DNA from: Catenulispora pinisilvae
GTDB taxonomy: Bacteria; Actinomycetota; Actinomycetes; Streptomycetales; Catenulisporaceae
Direction: 5' to 3'
Assembly (NCBI RefSeq): GCF_015356865.1
Contig: NZ_JAAFZA010000058.1
Span: 1 to 50,469 of the forward strand
DNA length: 50,469 nucleotides
Made by a program: the position numbers and the translations under genes. The notes beneath the pieces are model-generated. The model was given only the letters and a program-made list of their open reading frames with translations, was not told where the DNA came from and did no database searches. Of the stretch, positions 19,201 to 27,484 are shown one piece after another. How positions within the stretch are numbered: position 1 is the stretch's first letter; each line of letters opens with the position of its first letter.

Positions 19201-20826
19201 CTACTTGGCCGTCAGGGTCACCGTCAGGATGCTGCGGTACGAGGCCAGATCGTTCGCGCCGACCGTGTACCGCGCGCTCGGGTCGGTGCCCAGCACCGTG
19301 CCCGGGTTCGGCAGCGGCTTGGGGGTGCGGTAGCCGGCGAACACCATGGTCGCGGTCTTGCCGTCGCGGCCGAGCACGACCCGCGGGCCGTAGATGCGGC
19401 CGCTGTAGTACAGCGCCGGGCTGGTCTTCGGGAACGCGGTGTCCACCGACAGCAGCGGGTTGGTGAAGCCGTCGACGATCTTCCAGTTCACACCGTCCTT
19501 GCTGGTGGCGTAGCCGATGTAGTGGAAGCCGTCGCTGTCGCCGTCGTAGCAGTTGCCGGCGCCGTAGAACAGGCCGAGCGTGCCGTCGGGGTTCTTCACC
19601 ACGGTGCCGGACGGGCTGACGAACCGGGTCGCGGTCGCGCCGGTGCTCTCGTTGTCACCGAGGCCGTTGACCGGGCCGTTGTCGGTGAAGTGGATGCCGT
19701 CGCGGGTGGTCGCGCTGCGGACCGTCGAGCGGTCCTCGTTGTTGCCGTAGTAGGGCGCCTTGTTCTTGCCCTCGCCGATCTTGTTCAGCGTGGCGAACGG
19801 CACGGCGCAGGCGTTGGCCTGGTCCGCGGTCTTGAAGTAGTCCAGCTGCTTCTCGACGTAGAGGACCGTCACCGAGCGACCGTCCTTGCCCGGCAGCACG
19901 CCCAGGATGCCGTCCGGGGAGATCAGGCCGGTGGTGGCCTGGGTGTCTGCCGGGACCACCGGGTAGGTGCCGGCCGCCGCGCCGCTGGCCGCGGTGCCCT
20001 CGCCGCCGGTGCAGCCGGTGAAGGAGGTGTCGGTGGAGTCCGTGCAGCGCACGTCCTGTAGCCCGGCCGAGGTCTGGATCCGGACGGTGCCGGGGATCTC
20101 GAACGCCGAGGTGTCGGCGGCCGCGATGGTCGCGGCTGGCAGGGTCACCGCGGCGGTCAGCGTGGTCTTCGCGCCGGTGCCGACGGACTGCGCGGCGGGC
20201 AGCTTGGCCAGCGGGTTCTTGGCGTCGGCCGCGGGGCTGGCATCGGTACCGATCCGGTGTACCAGCAGCTGCGAGCCCGCGGTGTCGGCGGTCGGCCGGG
20301 TCAGCGTGTACAGCAAGTCCTTGCCGTCCACGTGCAGCACGGTCGGGTGGCCCTGGCCGTCGTCGTTCAGTGCCGGCGAGGGGCACTGGCCCTTCTGCGA
20401 CTCCAGGGCCTGGCCCTGGTAGGTCCAGGTCTTGCCGCCGTCGTCGGACTTGGCAGCCAGGACCGCCTCGTCGGTGTCCTTGGGGCGGTAGTCGAAGAAG
20501 CCGCGCAGGTGCTGGCCGCTGCCGGTGACGTTCGGGAAGTAGGCCGGCTGGAACAGCTCGGTGCCCGGGTTGCGCGTGACGTTCCCGGCGGCGTCGCAGT
20601 AGCCGGCGTCCGGGGAGCCGTACGTGGCCGGGGTCTGGCCCAGCGTCCACGGTCCGCCCTTGAGCGAGGCCGGCGTGACCTGGCCGGACAGCGTCCAGGC
20701 GGTCGGCTGCCCGCCGCGGTGCCGGCCGGCCGCCATGGCCGTGCCCGGGACCAGGAGCGCGGAGCCCACGGCCAGGGCGACCGCCGAGACCGCGAGGCGT
20801 CGCTTGGACGCTAGGTAGATTCTCAT
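19201..20826 (-). CDS. Secreted beta-propeller-like protein, possible glycoside hydrolase relative
   Basis: 541 residues. The N-terminus is an export signal: positively charged SKRRLAVS, hydrophobic AVALAVGSALLVPGTAMA and a probable cleavage after AMA. The mature part carries sialidase/arabinanase-like propeller motifs: AKSDDGGKTWTYQGQALE, SATTRDGIHFTDNGPV, FYGAGNCYDGDSDGFHYIGY with ATSKDGVNWKIVDGF, and YSGRIYGPRVVLGRDGKTATMVFAGY. Asp-box-like SxDGxxW elements recur. A Thr/Ala/Gly-rich segment (about 205-275) looks like an inserted domain. It probably acts outside the cell on a glycan, but the catalytic residues cannot be assigned. Confidence 0.75.
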   Translation of the reverse strand: MRIYLASKRRLAVSAVALAVGSALLVPGTAMAAGRHRGGQPTAWTLSGQVTPASLKGGPWTLGQTPATYGSPDAGYCDAAGNVTRNPGTELFQPAYFPNVTGSGQHLRGFFDYRPKDTDEAVLAAKSDDGGKTWTYQGQALESQKGQCPSPALNDDGQGHPTVLHVDGKDLLYTLTRPTADTAGSQLLVHRIGTDASPAADAKNPLAKLPAAQSVGTGAKTTLTAAVTLPAATIAAADTSAFEIPGTVRIQTSAGLQDVRCTDSTDTSFTGCTGGEGTAASGAAAGTYPVVPADTQATTGLISPDGILGVLPGKDGRSVTVLYVEKQLDYFKTADQANACAVPFATLNKIGEGKNKAPYYGNNEDRSTVRSATTRDGIHFTDNGPVNGLGDNESTGATATRFVSPSGTVVKNPDGTLGLFYGAGNCYDGDSDGFHYIGYATSKDGVNWKIVDGFTNPLLSVDTAFPKTSPALYYSGRIYGPRVVLGRDGKTATMVFAGYRTPKPLPNPGTVLGTDPSARYTVGANDLASYRSILTVTLTAK

Positions 20827-20966
20827 GGAGCGGAGTTCTATAGGGCTGGGTCGGAGCGCGGGTGAACAGCGGTTATATCTGATGCGTATTCACGTGAACT
20901 CTTGCCTGCGATCTCTTCGCCAACGAACTCTTTGCTCGCAAGCGATCATGTTGCTAGGAAGGGAAC

Positions 20967-21506
20967 ATGCAGATTCGACTTGGCGGCCGGGCGGACGTCC
21001 CGCTGTTCCTGGCCTTCGGCGACGAGGCCGTGGCGTGGATGAACGCGCGCGGCAACACGCAGCAGTGGGGGACCGAGCCATGGAGCGGGGAGAACAGCAC
21101 CCGCGAGGCCGGGTTCCTGGAGCGTGCGGACACCGGCGGGATGCGGATCCTGGAGGACGAGGACGGGACTCCGCTCGGGGCGATGGTGATCACCGAGGAG
21201 CGCCAGCCTTATGTGCCGGATGCTGAAGAGCGGGAGCTGTACGTCAACTTCCTGATTACCTCGCGCAAGCACGCTGGACGCGGGATCGGGCAGGTGCTGT
21301 TCGAGCGGGCCAAGCAGGAGGCGGCCGAGCGGGGGATCGACCTGATGCGGGTGGACTGCTGGGCCGGCGAGGGCGGGAGCCTGGTGCGGGTTTATGAGCG
21401 GTATGGGTTTACGCGGGTGCAGGAGTTCACGGTGCCGACGCGGGGTGGGGAGTGGCCGGGGATGTTGTTGGCTCTGCGGTTGTCGGAGTTGGATCCAAAA
21501 GACTGA
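20967..21506 (+). CDS. GNAT-family N-acetyltransferase
   Basis: 179 residues from the ATG at 20967, with AGGAAGGG just upstream. The GNAT fold is shown by the strand GTPLGAMVITEE, the strand ELYVNFLITSRKHAGRGIGQVLFERAKQEA, which contains the acetyl-CoA pyrophosphate loop R-x-x-G-x-G-x (RGIGQV), and the late segment LMRVDCWAGEGGSLVRVYERYGFTRVQEF typical of small-molecule acetyltransferases. The amine substrate is unknown. The gene stands alone, convergent with the CPT-like kinase gene 32 bases away. Confidence 0.9.
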   Translation: MQIRLGGRADVPLFLAFGDEAVAWMNARGNTQQWGTEPWSGENSTREAGFLERADTGGMRILEDEDGTPLGAMVITEERQPYVPDAEERELYVNFLITSRKHAGRGIGQVLFERAKQEAAERGIDLMRVDCWAGEGGSLVRVYERYGFTRVQEFTVPTRGGEWPGMLLALRLSELDPKD

Positions 21507-21537
21507 CTGAGTGGTTTGCAGCGGCGCTGGGCGTGGG

Positions 21538-22098
21538 CTATGCGATCCGCTCGGCGATGAGGCGGGCGCAGTCGGCGGCCGAGGTGTCGGTGCTGTCGAT
21601 CTTGAGATCGTAGCGCACGCCTTGGTGGACGATTTCCGCTTGCCGCGCGGCCATTCCCGGCGTGCGGTCGCCGCGTCGGCTTTCGCGGCTTGCGGCGACC
21701 GCACTGTCGCAGTGCACGCCGACGCGCAGGACGTCGAGCCCGGCCAGGGCCTGTTCCCAGCGTTGCTGCGAGGCCGCGCCGCCGAGGAAGACGTCATCGA
21801 CGATGATCCGCGCGCCGGCCCGGGCCGTGGCCGCGACGCCAGCGGTCCAGGCGGCTTCCAGGGTCCGGAAGTCGGCGCCCACGGTCACCTCGCCGTCCGG
21901 GCCGAACTGGATGCCGGTGTTGGTGTTGGTGTTGGCGTCGGGGTCGTCGCCGTCGCGCATCCTCGGCGGCAGGGCGTCGACGAAGCCGTCGACGCTGAAG
22001 GCCAGCCACGGCTCGGGGCGCAGGTCCTGGAAGCAGCGGACGATGCTGGTCTTGCCGGAGCTGGAGCCGCCGTTGAGGATGATCGCTTGAATGGGCAC
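21538..22098 (-). CDS. Chloramphenicol-3-O-phosphotransferase-like kinase
   Basis: 186 residues, GTG start at 22098. The Walker A motif GGSSSGKT is at residues 10-17, and D37 in FSVDGFVDALP occupies the position of the catalytic Asp37 of Streptomyces venezuelae Cpt (family knowledge). Later segments IIVDDVFLGG and LRVGVHCDSAVAASRESRRGDRTPGMA match the family's sheet and lid. An NTNTNT run near residue 56, encoded by a 6-bp repeat, is an insertion compared with the usual 178 residues. It may phosphorylate a 3-hydroxyl of a phenicol or a related natural product; resistance is not proven. Confidence 0.82.
   Translation of the reverse strand: MPIQAIILNGGSSSGKTSIVRCFQDLRPEPWLAFSVDGFVDALPPRMRDGDDPDANTNTNTGIQFGPDGEVTVGADFRTLEAAWTAGVAATARAGARIIVDDVFLGGAASQQRWEQALAGLDVLRVGVHCDSAVAASRESRRGDRTPGMAARQAEIVHQGVRYDLKIDSTDTSAADCARLIAERIA
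21916..21937 (-). repeat. 6-bp repeat encoding an Asn-Thr run
   Basis: GGTGTT hexamers repeat about 3.5 times on the plus strand. They encode NTNTNT on the minus strand within the CPT-like kinase, at a loop position. Confidence 0.75.
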
Positions 22099-22171
22099 CG
22101 GGTCACAGTAGGCGGTGGTGCCGCGATTCCGAAGCGGATTAGTTCTGCCAGCCGATTAGCCCGCTAGTCTG

Positions 22172-22951
22172 CTAGTCCGCCGCCGCCCCGTGCCGCCCGG
22201 CCCCGGCCGCGAACCGCCGCGCCCCCGCCACCGATTCGACCAGCGACACCTGCCCGTGCCGCAACTCGTTCCGCAGCGCGGCCTCCTCGTCCAGCCCGTC
22301 CTGTTCGAGCACTGACATGCGATCCTCGCGCAGGCACAGCTGCGGCAGCGCGGCGATCTCGGCGGCCAGCGCCTCGGCGGCCGCGCGCACCGTCCCATCC
22401 GGCACCACCCGATTGGCCAAGCCCCACCCCAACGCCTCGTCGGCAGGCACCCCACGCCCGGTCAGGATCATGTCCATCGCCCGACTCTGCCCGATCAGCC
22501 GCGGCAGCCGCACCGTCCCGCCGTCCACCAACGGCACCCCCCACCGCCGGCAGAACACACCGAACACCGCACTCTCCTCCGCGACCCGCAGATCGCACCA
22601 CAACGCCAACTCCAGCCCACCAGCCACCGCATGCCCCGCCACCGCCGCGACCACCGGCTTCGACAACCGCAACCGCGAAGGCCCCATCGGCCCGTCCCCG
22701 TACTCCACCATCCCGGCCGGCACCGCCCCGCCGGTCAGCGCCTTCAGATCGAACCCCGCACAGAACGTCCCCCCATCGCCATACAGCACGGCGACATGCG
22801 CATCCGCATCCTTCTCGAACTCCTGGAACGCAGCCAACAACGCACCAGCGGTCGCCGGATCCACGGCGTTGCGAACCTCGGGCCGGTGCAGGACGACGGT
22901 GGTGACCGGGCCGTTCTTCTCGACGCGGACGGCGGGGGGCTCAGCGTTCAT
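22172..22951 (-). CDS. Enoyl-CoA hydratase/isomerase (crotonase) family protein
   Basis: 259 residues. Crotonase features: VVLHRPEVRNAVDPATAGAL, the first oxyanion-hole strand GTFCAGFDLKALTGG, KPVVAAVAGHAVAGGLELALWCDL (second oxyanion Gly and an acidic residue at the first catalytic position) and FGVFCRRWGVPLVDGGTVRLPRLIG. The second hydratase glutamate is replaced in the VPLVDGG segment, so it may be an isomerase or use another substrate. The C-terminus ends in Arg/Ala/Gly-rich sequence. It lies 1.9 kb before the phenylacetate block and could serve that pathway (PaaF/PaaG-like), but no operon link is visible. Confidence 0.88.
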   Translation of the reverse strand: MNAEPPAVRVEKNGPVTTVVLHRPEVRNAVDPATAGALLAAFQEFEKDADAHVAVLYGDGGTFCAGFDLKALTGGAVPAGMVEYGDGPMGPSRLRLSKPVVAAVAGHAVAGGLELALWCDLRVAEESAVFGVFCRRWGVPLVDGGTVRLPRLIGQSRAMDMILTGRGVPADEALGWGLANRVVPDGTVRAAAEALAAEIAALPQLCLREDRMSVLEQDGLDEEAALRNELRHGQVSLVESVAGARRFAAGAGRHGAAAD

Positions 22952-23030
22952 GGGGGCAGTCTGGCCTGGCTGCCGGCAGTTCGCTACAGCGATGCATCCG
23001 TCGGGACCGGAGCGATCCCGGGCCTGAGTG

Positions 23031-23207
23031 CTAATCGGATGCCGGTATCACGCTGATCTCGCCGGTAGGTACCCAGGTCTCCACGCCGCCGTTGGGTGGC
23101 CGGAGCGCCACGGTGTTCACACCGATGTATGCCATGACCTTGAACGTCTTGCCCGCATACCGGACCAGTGACCCGGGCCGTGGGTTGACCGGGCAGGCGG
23201 ACGTCAT
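23031..23207 (-). CDS. Small conserved-looking protein, 58 residues
   Basis: From the ATG at 23207 (GGAG 12 bases upstream; a GTG at 23225 would add six residues). It reads as an SH3-like strand set: GSLVRYAGKTFKVMAYIG, TVALRPPNGGVETWVPTGEI, and ends in ISVIPASD. No family is recognised. It is divergent from the HTH gene at 23321 with a 113-base gap, so the two may share a control region. Confidence 0.5.
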   Translation of the reverse strand: MTSACPVNPRPGSLVRYAGKTFKVMAYIGVNTVALRPPNGGVETWVPTGEISVIPASD

Positions 23208-23320
23208 CTGAGGTTCGTTCTCCACGTTGACCAGTGTCCTGACGCACCCCGGCGTCGCCGCGCCGTCCCGAGGGCGTCATTCCGGTGTCACTCCGGTGCT
23301 CAGAGCCCTAGCCTTGGACC

Positions 23321-24073
23321 ATGACGAACGACACGCTGAAGACTGCTCGGCTCAGCCTACGTCTGAGTCAAGAGGAGCTTGCCCGCCGCATCCGAGAGGC
23401 CGGCAAGGCCGTCGGTGAGCCCAACGACGCCAGTAAGCGGCTCGTACAACGCTGGGAGTCGGGCACCACGGCCCAGCCCCGGCCGGTCTATGCGCGCGCT
23501 CTGGAAGCTGTGCTCGGGGTGCCGATCGAAGCGATGGGCTTCCCTGCGAGGGTCAGCCCGGACCGAGAAGGAGGTCACGACATGTCCGCTGCGGAATCAT
23601 CCGCTCAGGGCGTCGCCAACCCTGAAGCTGCCGACGGTGCTCAGGCAGCACAACCCGGTTTCTCAGGCATCTGGCTGTCCCGCTACGAGTTCTTCTCGTC
23701 CAGCCGAGAACAGACCTTCACTGGCGCCCATCATGTCCTGTTGCTCCAGACAGGGGATCGGATCACCGGCCGGTCCATCTCTCCGAACTCGCTGGATCCC
23801 CAGTCCTCCATGAGCGTTGATCTGACCGTCGATCGGAACATCATCACCGGGACGTGGCGCGAGCGGACTGGCGAGGAGGGCTTCTACCGGGGCGCCACCT
23901 ACTACGGCGCCCTTCAGATGCTCGCTGAGCCGACCGGACGTCGCATCTCGGGGAAGTGGGTCGGATTCGGGAAGGACTTCGACGTGAACACCGGCCCGTG
24001 GGAGCTGGTGTTTCTGGACGCCAGCACCGCTCCGGGGACGATCGAGCGTTATTCGTCCGCTCCGGAGGCGTGA
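23321..24073 (+). CDS. XRE-type helix-turn-helix protein with C-terminal beta-rich sensor domain
   Basis: 250 residues. Residues about 5-70 form an XRE HTH (LSLRLSQEELARRIREAG, then RLVQRWESGTTAQPRPVYARALEAVLGV). A disordered Ala/Glu-rich linker follows, then from about residue 110 a beta-rich domain (FSGIWLSRYEFFSS, HVLLLQTGDRITGRSI, ISGKWVGFGKDFDVNTGPWELVF) with lipocalin/avidin-like strand spacing. The architecture is repeated in many streptomycete regulators (family memory). The ligand and target are unknown. It may control itself and the divergent small gene. Confidence 0.8.
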   Translation: MTNDTLKTARLSLRLSQEELARRIREAGKAVGEPNDASKRLVQRWESGTTAQPRPVYARALEAVLGVPIEAMGFPARVSPDREGGHDMSAAESSAQGVANPEAADGAQAAQPGFSGIWLSRYEFFSSSREQTFTGAHHVLLLQTGDRITGRSISPNSLDPQSSMSVDLTVDRNIITGTWRERTGEEGFYRGATYYGALQMLAEPTGRRISGKWVGFGKDFDVNTGPWELVFLDASTAPGTIERYSSAPEA

Positions 24074-24077
24074 GAAC

Positions 24078-24105
24078 GGCCCCCGGGAACCAAGTCCCGG
24101 GGGCC
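24078..24105. terminator. Bidirectional terminator between HTH gene and paaN
   Basis: A perfect 11-bp stem, GGCCCCCGGGA (24078-24088) with its complement at 24095-24105, has a 6-base loop. It lies in the 48-base gap between two convergent genes. Confidence 0.8.
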
Positions 24106-24121
24106 GCGCGGACCAGATCGC

Positions 24122-25789
24122 TCAGATATGCCGCCGAGACTGCACCACCCGGAACCGGCTGGCCACATAAGCCAAGTCCGAAAGCGCCGCGTTGGCGGCC
24201 GGGTTCGCGCCGGTGGCGTGGAAGTCCGAGAAGGCCGCGCTCTGGTTGACGTAGACGCCGCCGGTCAGGTTGACCGACAGGTTCACGCCGGCGTCCAGGG
24301 CCGCGTCCTCGGTCTTGACGATCACGTCGTCGTCCGTGGAGTAGACCGCGGCGGTGATGGCGCCGTGGTCTTGGACTGTCTTGCGGAAGGTGTCGATGGC
24401 CTGGTCGGTGGTGTCGGCGGCGATCAGGAAGCTGATCGGGCCGAACCACTCGCCGGTGTAGACGTCGGTGTCGGTGCTGTCGATGGCGGCGATGAGGGGG
24501 GTGCGGACCTCGGCGTCGGGGTACTCGGGGTTCTTCACGGTGCGGGAGGCGAGGATGGTCTTGCCGACCGATTCCGCCTGCTTCAGCCGGTCGGTGACGC
24601 CGGGGTTGCAGACCGCGCCGAGCAGGGCGTTGGCGCGGGTGTCGTCGCCGAGGAGTTTGTCGACCGCGGTGGCCAGGTCGGTGGCGAAGTCGTCGAAGGA
24701 CTTGTGTTCGCCGCCGGCGGTGATGCCCTCGCGCGGGAGGAAGATGTTCTGCGGGGTGGTGCACATCTGGCCGCTGTAGAGGGAGAACGAGAAGGCCAGG
24801 TTGCCCAGCATCCCCTTGTAGTCCTCCACCGAGTCCACGATCACCGTGTTGATCCCGGCCTTCTCGGTGTAGACCACGGCCTGCGGTGCGTTGCGCTCCA
24901 GCCACACCCCGAACTCCGTGGAGCCGGTGTAGTCGATGACGCGGATCTCCGGGCGCGTCGCCAGGGTCTTGGCCAGCCCCTCGCCCGGCTTCTCCACCGC
25001 CAGCGCCACCAGGTCCGGGTCGAAGCCGGCCTCGGCCAGCGTGTCGCGCAGCACCGCGACCGAGATGGCCAGCGGCAGGATCGCGTTCGGGTGCGGCTTC
25101 ACGACCACCGCGTTGCCGGTGGCCAGCGAGGCGAACAGGCCCGGGTAGCTGTTCCAGGTCGGGAAGGTGTTGCAGCCGATGACCAGTCCGATCCCGCGCG
25201 GGACGGCGGTGAACTTCTTCGTCATGTGCAGCGAGGGCTTCGGCCCCTGCGGCTTCTCCCACTCGGCGGCCGCGACCTGCGCGGTCTGCGCGGCGTAGGC
25301 GTACGCCACCGCCTCCAGCCCGCGGTCCTGCGCGTGCGGTCCGCCGGCCTGGAACGCCATGCCGAAGGCCTGGCCGGAGGTGTGGTGCACGGCGTGCGCG
25401 ATCTCGTGGGTCCGGGCGTTCAGCCGGGCCAGCGCCTCGATCAGCACCGCCGCCCGGGCCTCGGGGCCGGCGTCGCGCCACTTCGGCATCGCCTGCCGCA
25501 TCGCCGGCAGCAGCACGTCCAGGTCCGGGTGCGGGTAGGTGACGCCCAGCGCCACGCCGTACGGCGACTTCTCGCCCCCGACCAGCTCGTCGGTCCCGGG
25601 CTGGGCCAGCGGGAACGGCCGGTTCAGGTAGCCCTCATAGGCCGCCTTGCCGGCCGGCCCGGCCTCCTCGCCATAGGCCTTCGGGATCTCCGGGTAGGGC
25701 GTCCAGAAGGCGCGTTCGCGGATCGCCTCCACCGCCCGCCCGAGGGTTTCGCGGTGGCGGGCGGTGAATTGTTCGGCCGTGGCGGTCAT
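24122..25789 (-). CDS. paaN: Phenylacetate degradation aldehyde dehydrogenase PaaN
   Basis: About 555 residues. The start may be the ATG at 25792 or the adjacent ATG at 25789, which has better spacing to GGGAG. It is an aldehyde dehydrogenase of the PaaN type: GLVIGCNTFPTWNSYPGLFA (Rossmann strand and active-site Asn region), VVVKPHPNAILPL, IDYTGSTEFGVWLERNAPQ, the catalytic cysteine in LYSGQMCTTPQNIFLP, and GGVYVNQSAAFSDFHATG near the end. The family is thought to oxidise the ring-opened semialdehyde in the phenylacetyl-CoA pathway, in place of the PaaZ dehydrogenase domain. It is transcribed divergently from paaHJKR with a TetR-type palindrome between them. Confidence 0.92.
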   Translation of the reverse strand: MTATAEQFTARHRETLGRAVEAIRERAFWTPYPEIPKAYGEEAGPAGKAAYEGYLNRPFPLAQPGTDELVGGEKSPYGVALGVTYPHPDLDVLLPAMRQAMPKWRDAGPEARAAVLIEALARLNARTHEIAHAVHHTSGQAFGMAFQAGGPHAQDRGLEAVAYAYAAQTAQVAAAEWEKPQGPKPSLHMTKKFTAVPRGIGLVIGCNTFPTWNSYPGLFASLATGNAVVVKPHPNAILPLAISVAVLRDTLAEAGFDPDLVALAVEKPGEGLAKTLATRPEIRVIDYTGSTEFGVWLERNAPQAVVYTEKAGINTVIVDSVEDYKGMLGNLAFSFSLYSGQMCTTPQNIFLPREGITAGGEHKSFDDFATDLATAVDKLLGDDTRANALLGAVCNPGVTDRLKQAESVGKTILASRTVKNPEYPDAEVRTPLIAAIDSTDTDVYTGEWFGPISFLIAADTTDQAIDTFRKTVQDHGAITAAVYSTDDDVIVKTEDAALDAGVNLSVNLTGGVYVNQSAAFSDFHATGANPAANAALSDLAYVASRFRVVQSRRHI

Positions 25790-25838
25790 CATCGACTCCC
25801 GGGATGCTGGTGTGGCGGCCCTGACGGGTTCTAGAGTA

Positions 25839-25858
25839 AACCGAACGGTCGGTCGGTT
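25839..25858. promoter_or_regulatory. TetR-type operator in the divergent paaN/paaH promoter
   Basis: The 20-base sequence AACCGAACGGTCGGTCGGTT is an imperfect palindrome (8 of 10 pairs match: AACCGA with TCGGTT, plus CG with CG). It sits 47 bases from the paaN start and 51 bases from the paaH start. Its size and symmetry fit a TetR-family regulator, and such a gene ends the paaHJK operon. Binding is inferred. Confidence 0.65.
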
Positions 25859-25909
25859 CCAGGGTGGGCTACCGCCCGGCAGCCACGGCCTGGGAAGGAG
25901 CGAACGTCG

Positions 25910-27484
25910 ATGGTGGGGACCACGGTGGGGAACGAGTCGAGCGGGTCACTCGTCGGAGTGATCGGCGCCGGCACCATGGGCGCCGGAATCGCCCAGTTGG
26001 CCGTACAGGCCGGGCACACGGTCGCGGTCTACGACGCGCTCGACGGGGCCGCCGCGCGGGCTGTCGAGGGCATCGGCAAGCGCCTGGACTCGCTCGCGGC
26101 GAAGGGCCGGATCGCCGCTGAGGAAGCTCAAGCGGGCCGGGACCGGCTGCGCGCGATCGAGGCGCCGGCCGAGCTCGAGGACGCCGTCCTGGTCGTCGAG
26201 GCGGTGGTCGAGGACCTCGGCGTGAAGCAGAAGCTGTTCGCCGAGCTGGAAGGCATCGTCGGCCCGGACTGCCTGCTGGCGACCAACACCTCCTCGCTGT
26301 CCATCAGCGCCATCGCCGGCGCCCTGCGCGAGCCCGAGCGCCTGGTCGGCATGCACTTCTTCAACCCGGCGCCGCTGATGCCGCTGGTCGAGGTCATCGA
26401 GGGCCTGGCCACCGCCCCCGAGCTCAGCGCGGCCGTCGCCGCCCTGGCCCAGGCCTGGGGCAAGACCACGGTCCACTGCCGCTCCACCCCCGGCTTCATC
26501 GTCAACCGCGTCGCCCGGCCCTTCTACGCCGAGGCCCTGCGCGCCTACGAGGAGCAGGCGGCCGACATCGCGACCATCGACGCGGTCCTGCGCGAGAGCG
26601 GCGGCTTCAAGATGGGGCCGTTCGAGCTGATGGACATGATCGGGCTCGACGTGAACCTCGCCGTCTCGACCTCGGTCTGGGAGGCGACCGGCTACGACCC
26701 GCGCTACACCCCGGCGTGGACGCAGAAGGAGCACGTCGCGGCGAAGCGGCTGGGGCGCAAGAGCGGGCGCGGGTTCTACGAGTACGGCGAGGGCGTGGAG
26801 AAGGCGGCGCCGAGCTACGCGGACACGCTCGGTCTGGAGCGGTATCCCGCGCCGAGGCTCCACCGCAGCCACGGCAAGACCGCGACCTCCTACGGCGACG
26901 GCCGGATCCTGATCGACATCGTGATCGATCCCGACGGCATGTCGACCGTCGCGATCGCCCCCGCCGCCGACACCCCGGACGATCGCCTGCAGGAGGCCAT
27001 CGTGTTCCTGCAGGCCATGGGGAAGAAGGTCGTGATCCTGGAAGACGTCCCCGGCCTGGTCGCGACCCGCACGGTCGCACGCCTGGTGAACGAAGCCGTG
27101 GACGCGCTTTATCGGGGCGACGCCGATGAGGAGGACATCGACACCGCCATGAAGCTCGGGGTCAACTACCCCAAGGGGCCGCTGGAGTGGGGCGAGGACC
27201 TGGGATTCGGCTACCTCTGCGAAGTCCTCGACAACCTTGAGGACGTCTATCGCGACGGCCGCTACCGCGCCTCGCCGTTGCTGCGGCAACTCGCTCAGGC
27301 CGACCGGCTCATGGACGCGCCGCTCAGCCGCGCACCCGGCGCCGCGCTGATCGAGGAACTCGCGAAGGACTCCGAGGCCGACACGCTGCTCGACGACTTC
27401 TTGAAGGAACACGACCCTACTCAGAACAACCCCGACCAGCACCAGGACCACCAGCACGACAACCCCGACAAGGATCCAGCATGA
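25910..27484 (+). CDS. paaH: 3-hydroxyacyl-CoA dehydrogenase (phenylacetate pathway)
   Basis: 524 residues. It oxidises the 3-hydroxyadipyl-CoA-type intermediate with NAD+. The NAD-binding motif VGVIGAGTMGAGIAQLAVQAG is near residue 15. Catalytic-domain segments LLATNTSSLSISAIAGAL, GMHFFNPAPLMPLVEVI, PGFIVNRVARPFYAEALR and GPFELMDMIGLDVN follow. A second C-terminal 3HCDH-like domain starts near 325 (DVPGLVATRTVARLVNEAV, GVNYPKGPLEWGEDLG), so the protein is the long two-domain form. The tail is rich in Asp, His, Gln and Asn (HQDHQHDNPDKDPA) and low in complexity. GGGAAGGAG precedes the ATG. The stop overlaps the thiolase ATG. Confidence 0.94.
   Translation: MVGTTVGNESSGSLVGVIGAGTMGAGIAQLAVQAGHTVAVYDALDGAAARAVEGIGKRLDSLAAKGRIAAEEAQAGRDRLRAIEAPAELEDAVLVVEAVVEDLGVKQKLFAELEGIVGPDCLLATNTSSLSISAIAGALREPERLVGMHFFNPAPLMPLVEVIEGLATAPELSAAVAALAQAWGKTTVHCRSTPGFIVNRVARPFYAEALRAYEEQAADIATIDAVLRESGGFKMGPFELMDMIGLDVNLAVSTSVWEATGYDPRYTPAWTQKEHVAAKRLGRKSGRGFYEYGEGVEKAAPSYADTLGLERYPAPRLHRSHGKTATSYGDGRILIDIVIDPDGMSTVAIAPAADTPDDRLQEAIVFLQAMGKKVVILEDVPGLVATRTVARLVNEAVDALYRGDADEEDIDTAMKLGVNYPKGPLEWGEDLGFGYLCEVLDNLEDVYRDGRYRASPLLRQLAQADRLMDAPLSRAPGAALIEELAKDSEADTLLDDFLKEHDPTQNNPDQHQDHQHDNPDKDPA

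Noticed and set aside
24128-25834. A 568-codon plus-strand frame opposite paaN
   Set aside because: paaN has full aldehyde dehydrogenase motifs; the opposite frame is a composition artefact.
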